Of a stretch of 16,789 nt of DNA, positions 8,425 through 16,789 are shown in pieces (the stretch's first letter is position 1; each line of letters opens with the position of its first letter). The stretch comes from an uncultured Clostridia bacterium (GTDB taxonomy: Bacteria > Bacillota > Clostridia > Oscillospirales > Ruminococcaceae), in the NCBI GenBank assembly GCA_947175045.1, contig CAMWLH010000008.1:1-16789 (forward strand), given 5' to 3'. The notes below the pieces were generated by a model. That model ran no database searches. It was not told the DNA's origin and saw only the letters and a program-made list of their open reading frames with translations. Made by a program: the position numbers and the translations under genes.

Positions 8425-8453
8425 ATTTTAATACAAAAGGCGGCGTTTGTCAA
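8425..8453 (-). promoter_or_regulatory. Sigma-A promoter of rpsL-rpsG-fusA
   Basis: A perfect -35 TTGACA (8448-8453) and -10 TAAAAT (8425-8430) are separated by 17 bp. Transcription would begin near 8418, with a leader of about 93 nt before the rpsL ATG. The promoter is needed because rpoC is followed by a terminator upstream of this point. Confidence 0.88.
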
Positions 8454-8480
8454 GGGCTTTTCCCATTTTTTGTGACAAAC
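8445..8480. repeat. Inverted repeat overlapping the rpsL -35 box
   Basis: Perfect 8-bp arms GTTTGTCA and TGACAAAC are separated by 20 bp, and the promoter-proximal arm includes most of the TTGACA hexamer. The layout would suit a dimeric regulator competing with RNA polymerase, but an 8-bp repeat in a region this size can occur by chance. Confidence 0.3.
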
Positions 8481-8659
8481 ACCCCCATTTATTTAATTTG
8501 CACTGCTGCTTTTGTGTATTTTGCCCATCAGTTCCTGCCCGTATATCTGTTGATCAGGGTCGAGCTGCGTTTAAGTTTTGTTGATTTAGGCTTTGATGCA
8601 GTTAGGCCTTGTTGACAAGGAGCTGTTTATATATGCTGACGAGAATTAAATGATTTAAA
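8481..8659. other. Gene-free spacer upstream of the rpsL promoter
   Basis: I see no supportable gene here. The only structure noticed is a short palindrome, CCTTGT-TG-ACAAGG (8607-8620), next to two imperfect 14-bp direct repeats (8585-8598 and 8600-8613). Short open frames cross this stretch, but none has a ribosome binding site or recognisable protein sequence. Confidence 0.5.
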
Positions 8660-8775
8660 AGAATTTCAAAATTCCCGCAAGCACTCTCGGTCACTCGCTG
8701 CGCTCGTTCCCTGCGAGCGATTGCGGGAACCGGTCTTCGTTTGCCCTTCGGCAAACTCGACCTTTTTGAAATTCT
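8660..8775. repeat. 116-bp element predicted to fold as a compact three-way junction
   Basis: The element is closed by a perfect 12-bp outer inverted repeat (AGAATTTCAAAA, 8660-8671, with 8764-8775). Inside are two branches. One is a 9-bp stem (TTCCCGCAA, 8672-8680, with 8721-8729) capped by a CGCTCG/CGAGCG hairpin (8701-8719). The other is GGTC/GACC (8732-8735 with 8759-8762) followed by a 7-bp GTTTGCC/GGCAAAC stem (8739-8756) with a four-base loop that reads GAAG in minus-strand RNA. Only 0, 2 and 1 unpaired bases separate the branches. Such nesting could be a small palindromic mobile element or a structured RNA. It contains no transposase. A weak open frame across it lacks a ribosome binding site and is judged spurious. 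Confidence 0.65.
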
Positions 8776-8780
8776 CCTGC

Positions 8781-8918
8781 GTGGGCAATTTGCGACTGGA
8801 TGCTGTGTGCTCCTCAATGCGTGGGCAATTTGCGGCTGGATGCTGTGTGCTCCTCAATGCGTGGACGGTTTGCGGCTGGGTGCTATGCGCCCCTTAATGC
8901 GCGGAAGATTTGCGGCTC
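8781..8918. repeat. Tandem 40-bp direct repeat, about 3.4 copies
   Basis: Units at 8781-8820, 8821-8860 and 8861-8900 are contiguous, with a partial fourth (8901-8918). Each begins GTGG or GCGG and contains TTTGCGGCTGG or a close variant. Units 1 and 2 differ at one position and units 2 and 3 at eight, all nine differences being transitions. There are no spacers between units, so this is not a CRISPR array. The 40-bp period is not a multiple of three, which also argues against a coding repeat. It lies just downstream of the rpoC terminator and abuts the three-way-junction element. Confidence 0.9.
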
Positions 8919-8929
8919 AATATAAAATC

Positions 8930-8956
8930 TCTCCGTTTCGCTTTGCGAAACGGAGA
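8930..8956 (-). terminator. Intrinsic terminator of rpoBC
   Basis: A perfect 11-bp stem, TCTCCGTTTCG with CGAAACGGAGA, encloses a 5-nt loop. It starts 15 nt past the rpoC stop and is followed on the minus strand by GATTTTATATT. The T-run is short, so some read-through into the repeat region and rpsL is possible. Confidence 0.8.
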
Positions 8957-8971
8957 TACCTTAATTATAAA

Positions 8972-11900
8972 TCAAGAAATGTCCTCGGCAGGCTCCTCGG
9001 GCTCGTTTTCCTCCGCTGCCGCCGCGGCTTCGGCTGCCGCCTTTTCCGCTTCCTGGCGCTCCTTAAGCCCTGTTCCCGCGGGAATGAGCTTGCCGATGAT
9101 AACGTTCTCCTTAAGTCCCGTCAGCGGGTCTACCTTGCCTCTTATCGCCGCCTCGGTGAGCACTCTCGTGGTCTCCTGGAACGACGCCGCCGACATAAAG
9201 CTGTCCGTTGCGAGAGATGCCTTGGTGATACCCAGCAGAACCGGCTCGCAGGTAGGCAGCGTGAGCTGCTCTCCCTCCTCGATACGTTCCTTAAGCTTGT
9301 CGCAGATATCGGTGAACTCCGTCTTGCCGATAACCGCGCCCGCCAGCAGGAAGCTGTCCCCGGGCTCCACTATCCTTACCTTGCGCATCATCTGGCGCAC
9401 GATTACCTCTATATGCTTGTCGTTGATATCAACACCCTGCAAGCGGTAAACCTTCTGAACCTCGGAAATGATATAGTTCTGCACCGCTTTCTCGCCCTTT
9501 ACCGCGAGTACGTCGGGCGGATTTATCGAGCCCTCCGTCAGCGGATCGCCCGCCTGTACATAGTCGCCGTCGAACACCTTGGGACGATAGCCGAACGGTA
9601 CCGCGTACTGCTCCTCCGTACCGTCCTCCGCGGTGATTATCGCGTGGCGGGTCTTCTTTATCTCCTCATAGCGAACCGTTCCCGATATTCTGGTTATAAT
9701 AGCCATATTCTTCGGGTGGCGGCTCTCGAAAAGCTCCTCAACGCGGGGCAGACCCTGCGTGATATCCTCCGCGGAGGCGATACCGCCCGTATGGAAGGTT
9801 CTCATGGTAAGCTGCGTACCGGGCTCGCCGATGGACTGCGCCGCGATAATTCCCACAGCCTCGCCCTTACTGATAAGCTGTCCGTTTGCAAGCGACGCGC
9901 CGTAGCACTTCGCGCAGACGCCGTTTTTCAGCTCACATGTGAGCACCGAACGCACTTTGATATTTTCAACGCCCGTTTTAACGATACGCGCAGCGTCGTC
10001 GTCATTAAGCAGCTTATCTCTCGAAATCGAGAAAGAGCCGTCGGGCGCGGTGAAATCCTCCGTGAGGTAGCGTCCGACAAGGCGCTCCGCCAGCTTTTCG
10101 ACAAGCTCGTTGCCCTCACGTATCTCGTAGACCTCTATGCCGTTTACCGTGCCGCAGTCCTCGTCGCGGATAATTACCTCCTGGGAAACGTCAACCAGAC
10201 GTCTTGTAAGGTAGCCCGAGTCAGCGGTACGCAGCGCCGTATCCGCCAGACCCTTACGCGCGCCGCGGGAGGAGATGAAGTACTCCAGAACGTTCAGACC
10301 CTCGCGGTAGTTTGCTCTGATAGGCATTTCGATGGTAGCGCCCGAAGTATTTGCGATGAGTCCGCGCATACCCGCAAGCTGTCTTATCTGCGCCTTGGAG
10401 CCGCGGGCTCCCGAATCCGCCATCATGAAGATGTTGTTGTAGGGGTCGAGGTTCTCCGTCAGCGCCGCCGCAACGTCCTCGGTCGCCTTGTTCCAGATGT
10501 TGATGAAGCTATCCTTGCGCTCGGTATCGGAGATGAAGCCGCGGCTGAACTGCTTGTTGATCTTCGCTATGCTCGCGTCCGCAGCCGCCAGTATCTCGGC
10601 TTTCTGCGGCGGTATCTCCGCGTCGCTTACCGCAACTGTGATACCCGAGCGGGTGGAGTATCTGTAACCCATAGCCTTGATTTTGTCCAGCACCTGAGCG
10701 GTGGTCGCCGTGCCGTGAATCTTCAGGCAGCGGTCGATTATCTGACCCAGCTCGCTCTTGCGCACCTTGAAGCCTATCTCGTAGTCAAGCTGGTGGTCGG
10801 GATCGTTTCTGTCAACGAAACCCAGATCCTGCGGGATATGCTCGTTATAGATAATTCTTCCGACGGTGGTGGGAACTATTCTTGATATCTTGGTATCGCC
10901 AAGATCCTTTGTAACTCTTACCTTGATAGCGGCGTGAATGGAGATAACATCGTCCTTGTACGCCATAAGAGCCTCGTTCGCGTCGCGGAATATCTTACCC
11001 TCGCCCTTTTCTCCCGACTTGTCGAGAGTGAGGTAGTAGGAGCCAAGCACCATGTCCTGCGTAGGAACGGTAACGGGCTTACCGTCGGAGGGCTTGAGCA
11101 GGTTCTTGGCAGCAAGCATGAGATTTCTCGCCTCGTCCTGCGCCTCCTCGGAAAGAGGAAGATGAACCGCCATCTGGTCGCCGTCAAAGTCTGCGTTGAA
11201 CGCGGTGCAGCACAGCGGGTGCAGCTTGATGGCTCTGCCCTCTACCAACACGGGAGAGAACGCCTGTATACCCAGACGGTGCAGCGTAGGCGCACGGTTG
11301 AGCAGCACGGGGTGATCCTTGATAACGCACTCCAGCGAATCCCACACCTTGTCGTCGGCGCGCTCCACCAGCTTTTTAGCCTGTTTGATGTTGGGGGAAA
11401 CTCCCTTTACCACCAGATCGTTCAGCACGAAGGGCTTGAACAGCTCCAGCGCCATCTCCTTGGGCAGACCGCACTGATCCATCCTGAGATCGGGACCTAC
11501 AACGATAACGGAACGTCCCGAATAGTCGACGCGCTTACCCAGCAGGTTCTGACGGAAGCGTCCCTGCTTGCCCTTGAGCATATCCGAAAGGGACTTCAGC
11601 GGGCGGTTGTTTGAGCCCGTGTAAGCTCTGCCGTGCCTGCCGTTGTCTATCAGAGCGTCCACCGCCTCCTGGAGCATACGCTTCTCGTTTCTTACAATAA
11701 GATCGGGAGCGTGCTTATCCAGCAGCACCTTAAGACGGTTGTTTCTCATAACTACCTTGCGGTAAAGCTCGTTGAGGTCGGAGGTCGCATAGCGCCCGCC
11801 GTCGAGCTGTACCATCGGGCGGATATCGGGGGGGATAACGGGGATAACGTCCAGTATCATCCACTCGGGGCGGTTGCCCGAGGTTCTGAACGCCTCGATA

Positions 11901-12544
11901 GCGTCCAGCCGTCTGAGCAGCTTTACCTGCTTCTGACCCGCGGGAGTGCCCGCAAGCTCCTCCTTAAGCTCCTCGGCGAGCTTGTCAAGGTCTATCTCCC
12001 CAAGCAGCTCCTTTATGCTCTCCGCGCCCATACCCGCGCGGAAGGTATCAATGCCGCTGAACTTTGAGGAGTACTGAGAATACTCCTCCTCGGTGAGAAG
12101 CTGCTTTTTCACCAGACCCGTTTTCTCGCCCGGGTCGATAACGATATATTTTGTGAAGTAAAGCACCTCCTCCAGCTTCTTGGGGGTCAGGTCGAGAACC
12201 TGCCCTATCCTGGAGGGAGTACCCTTGTAGTACCAGATGTGGGATACCGGCGCGGCAAGCTCTATGCAGCCCATGCGCTCGCGCCTTACCTTGCTTCTTG
12301 TTACCTCAACGCCGCACTTTTCGCATATCTTGCCCTTAAAGCGTATCCTCTTATACTTTCCGCAGTTACATTCCCAGTCCTTTTGCGGGCCGAAAATCCT
12401 TTCGCAGAAGAGACCGCCCTTTTCGGGCTTCTGAGTGCGGTAGTTGATCGTCTCGGCGCGCTCTACTACGCCGTGTGACCACGCTCTTATCTGTTCGGGA
12501 GATGCAAGTCCGATCTTCATCGACTCAAAAACATTAAAACCCAT
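8972..12544 (-). CDS. rpoC: DNA-directed RNA polymerase subunit beta'
   Basis: Beta' forms one side of the polymerase cleft and provides the catalytic magnesium site. At 1190 residues it is a normal Firmicutes size. The N-terminal zinc site has C59, C61, C74 and C77. The catalytic NADFDGDQM is at 450-458 with aspartates 452, 454 and 456. Conserved segments follow at 708-728 ([18 protein letters not shown]) and in the bridge-helix/trigger-loop region (about 754-786 and 900-925). The second zinc site has C797, C870, C877 and C880. The last 30 residues form a low-complexity tail rich in Ala and Glu, probably disordered. The ATG at 12544 has GAGGT 6 nt upstream. It follows rpoB by 44 nt with no promoter between and ends in a terminator. 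Confidence 0.99.
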   Translation of the reverse strand: MGFNVFESMKIGLASPEQIRAWSHGVVERAETINYRTQKPEKGGLFCERIFGPQKDWECNCGKYKRIRFKGKICEKCGVEVTRSKVRRERMGCIELAAPVSHIWYYKGTPSRIGQVLDLTPKKLEEVLYFTKYIVIDPGEKTGLVKKQLLTEEEYSQYSSKFSGIDTFRAGMGAESIKELLGEIDLDKLAEELKEELAGTPAGQKQVKLLRRLDAIEAFRTSGNRPEWMILDVIPVIPPDIRPMVQLDGGRYATSDLNELYRKVVMRNNRLKVLLDKHAPDLIVRNEKRMLQEAVDALIDNGRHGRAYTGSNNRPLKSLSDMLKGKQGRFRQNLLGKRVDYSGRSVIVVGPDLRMDQCGLPKEMALELFKPFVLNDLVVKGVSPNIKQAKKLVERADDKVWDSLECVIKDHPVLLNRAPTLHRLGIQAFSPVLVEGRAIKLHPLCCTAFNADFDGDQMAVHLPLSEEAQDEARNLMLAAKNLLKPSDGKPVTVPTQDMVLGSYYLTLDKSGEKGEGKIFRDANEALMAYKDDVISIHAAIKVRVTKDLGDTKISRIVPTTVGRIIYNEHIPQDLGFVDRNDPDHQLDYEIGFKVRKSELGQIIDRCLKIHGTATTAQVLDKIKAMGYRYSTRSGITVAVSDAEIPPQKAEILAAADASIAKINKQFSRGFISDTERKDSFINIWNKATEDVAAALTENLDPYNNIFMMADSGARGSKAQIRQLAGMRGLIANTSGATIEMPIRANYREGLNVLEYFISSRGARKGLADTALRTADSGYLTRRLVDVSQEVIIRDEDCGTVNGIEVYEIREGNELVEKLAERLVGRYLTEDFTAPDGSFSISRDKLLNDDDAARIVKTGVENIKVRSVLTCELKNGVCAKCYGASLANGQLISKGEAVGIIAAQSIGEPGTQLTMRTFHTGGIASAEDITQGLPRVEELFESRHPKNMAIITRISGTVRYEEIKKTRHAIITAEDGTEEQYAVPFGYRPKVFDGDYVQAGDPLTEGSINPPDVLAVKGEKAVQNYIISEVQKVYRLQGVDINDKHIEVIVRQMMRKVRIVEPGDSFLLAGAVIGKTEFTDICDKLKERIEEGEQLTLPTCEPVLLGITKASLATDSFMSAASFQETTRVLTEAAIRGKVDPLTGLKENVIIGKLIPAGTGLKERQEAEKAAAEAAAAAEENEPEEPAEDIS

Positions 12545-12588
12545 CTATTTACCTCATCTCTGTATAGTCGTCCTGCCGTAAAGCACGG

Positions 12589-16416
<3,828 letters not shown>

Positions 16417-16540
16417 CGGCTTTATCACTCCTTATAAAATTGCATAAAATGCGGTCGGAATTTGTCCGAAAAAGCATAAGAAAATCACAATAAATTGCAT
16501 ATTTTCCGCACTTTTCGCGCACAAATCCATTATGATACAG
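16417..16540 (-). promoter_or_regulatory. Long 5' leader of rpoBC
   Basis: The predicted leader is about 124 nt, from the start near 16540 to the rpoB ATG. It contains two small hairpins, GCAT-AAA-ATGC (16442-16452) and TCGGA/TCCGA with a 5-nt loop (16455-16469), close to the ribosome binding site. I recognise no riboswitch or T-box motif. A long leader could allow post-transcriptional control of polymerase synthesis, but nothing in the sequence proves it. Confidence 0.4.
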
Positions 16541-16546
16541 TTTATT

Positions 16547-16575
16547 ATTATACCACATCAATGTCAATCTGTCAA
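16547..16575 (-). promoter_or_regulatory. Consensus sigma-A promoter of rpoBC
   Basis: A perfect TTGACA (16570-16575) and perfect TATAAT (16547-16552) are 17 bp apart, with an extended TGG before the -10. A second TTGACA lies 8 bp downstream, inside the spacer. The block around the -10, TGTGGTATAAT, is identical to that of the kinase operon promoter at 3665. Confidence 0.92.
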
Positions 16576-16630
16576 TAGGTTTTTTACATTATTTTTCTAT
16601 TTTATGTATAATTTTTCGCTTTCGGGGGAC

Positions 16631-16664
16631 AGAATTTTCTACGCACGCGCAAGTAGAAAATTCT
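16631..16664. repeat. Hairpin overlapping the upstream terminator
   Basis: Perfect 12-bp arms AGAATTTTCTAC and GTAGAAAATTCT surround a 10-nt loop. Its 16653-16664 arm shares AAAATTCT (16657-16664) with an arm of the terminator at 16657-16694, so the two hairpins exclude each other. In transcription order this one is made second. It could be the residue of a repeat element or a switchable pair. Confidence 0.6.
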
Positions 16665-16694
16665 CCCTTTGTTTTGTGCAAAAGGGAGAATTTT
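16657..16694 (-). terminator. Intrinsic terminator of the gene upstream of rpoB
   Basis: Perfect 14-bp arms AAAATTCTCCCTTT and AAAGGGAGAATTTT enclose a 10-nt loop. The distal arm ends in TTTT on either strand, so it can terminate in both directions. It starts 20 nt past the stop of the upstream gene and isolates rpoBC from it. Confidence 0.75.
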
Positions 16695-16713
16695 TGTGCT
16701 GCTAAATTATCAT

Positions 16714-16789
16714 TTATCTTATTTCGTGCACCGCGTCCGCAAGGCTTTTGACATACTCGTATATCTTGGGCGCGGCGTTCTCGCCGTAC
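16714..16789 (-). CDS. C-terminal end of an unidentified protein
   Basis: An open frame enters from the window edge and ends in TAA at 16714-16716. Its 24 residues read from YGENAAPKIYEYV to SLADAVHEIR, a plausible helical C-terminus with the GC-rich codon choice of its neighbours. A terminator hairpin follows at once. It does not resemble the end of ribosomal protein L7/L12, the usual gene before rpoB, so that cluster appears to lie elsewhere. Another frame is also open over this short stretch, so the frame choice is likely but not certain. I do not recognise the family. Confidence 0.55.
   Translation of the reverse strand, partial: YGENAAPKIYEYVKSLADAVHEIR

Noticed and set aside
8602..8857. 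Two short overlapping minus-strand open frames (71 and 63 codons) across the tandem repeat and three-way-junction element
   Set aside because: They start within successive 40-bp repeat units in different frames, have no ribosome binding site, and the sequence is better explained as non-coding repeats.
8781..8918. CRISPR array
   Set aside because: The 40-bp repeats are directly contiguous with no unique spacers, and no cas genes are present.
8741..10885. A 714-codon open frame on the plus strand, antisense to rpoC
   Set aside because: It mirrors rpoC codon structure, is rich in Arg, Leu and Val from complementary codons, resembles no protein family, and rpoC in the other strand is unmistakable.
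16417..16428. GTG start for rpoB four codons upstream
   Set aside because: The GTG overlaps the AAGGAG ribosome binding site; the ATG at 16416 matches the usual RpoB N-terminus.

Overview
The window looks like chromosomal DNA of a Gram-positive anaerobe of class Clostridia, most likely Ruminococcus or a close relative (Oscillospiraceae). The basis is the Clostridia-type RpoB, RpoC, EF-G, S12 and S7 sequences, strong AGGAGG ribosome binding sites, near-consensus sigma-A promoters with a TGn extension, and AT-rich gaps between moderately GC-rich genes. The genus is inferred from protein appearance, not from a search. Every supported gene lies on the minus strand, so transcription runs from high to low coordinates.

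In the direction of transcription, the window opens with the last 24 codons of an unidentified gene (16789-16714). A strong terminator hairpin follows, overlapped by a second hairpin that cannot form at the same time. Next is a consensus promoter, a leader of about 124 nt, and the rpoB-rpoC operon (16416-8972), which ends in an 11-bp terminator stem. A gene-free stretch of about 640 bp (8326-8971) separates rpoC from rpsL. It holds 3.4 copies of a 40-bp tandem repeat, a 116-bp sequence predicted to fold into a compact three-way junction, and the promoter of the streptomycin-type operon rpsL-rpsG-fusA (8325-5185). tuf (5018-3783) follows with its own promoter, leader hairpin and terminator. The ribosomal protein L7Ae-like gene often found between rpoC and rpsL in Firmicutes is not here.

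The last region is a signalling operon with its own near-consensus promoter. It encodes a membrane hybrid histidine kinase with two receiver domains (3543-988), a free-standing HPt phosphotransfer protein (860-510), and a response regulator with a receiver and the beginning of an HD-GYP domain (494 to the window edge). Together they supply every step of a His-Asp-His-Asp phosphorelay whose likely output is cyclic-di-GMP hydrolysis.

Most of the window is core housekeeping sequence: RNA polymerase beta and beta', two ribosomal proteins and two elongation factors. I see no defence system, prophage, CRISPR array, tRNA or insertion sequence. The points most worth a second look are the repeat and three-way-junction element between rpoC and rpsL, the roughly 80-residue acidic tail of RpoB, the insertions in the EF-Tu G domain, the overlapping hairpins upstream of rpoB, and the complete phosphorelay.
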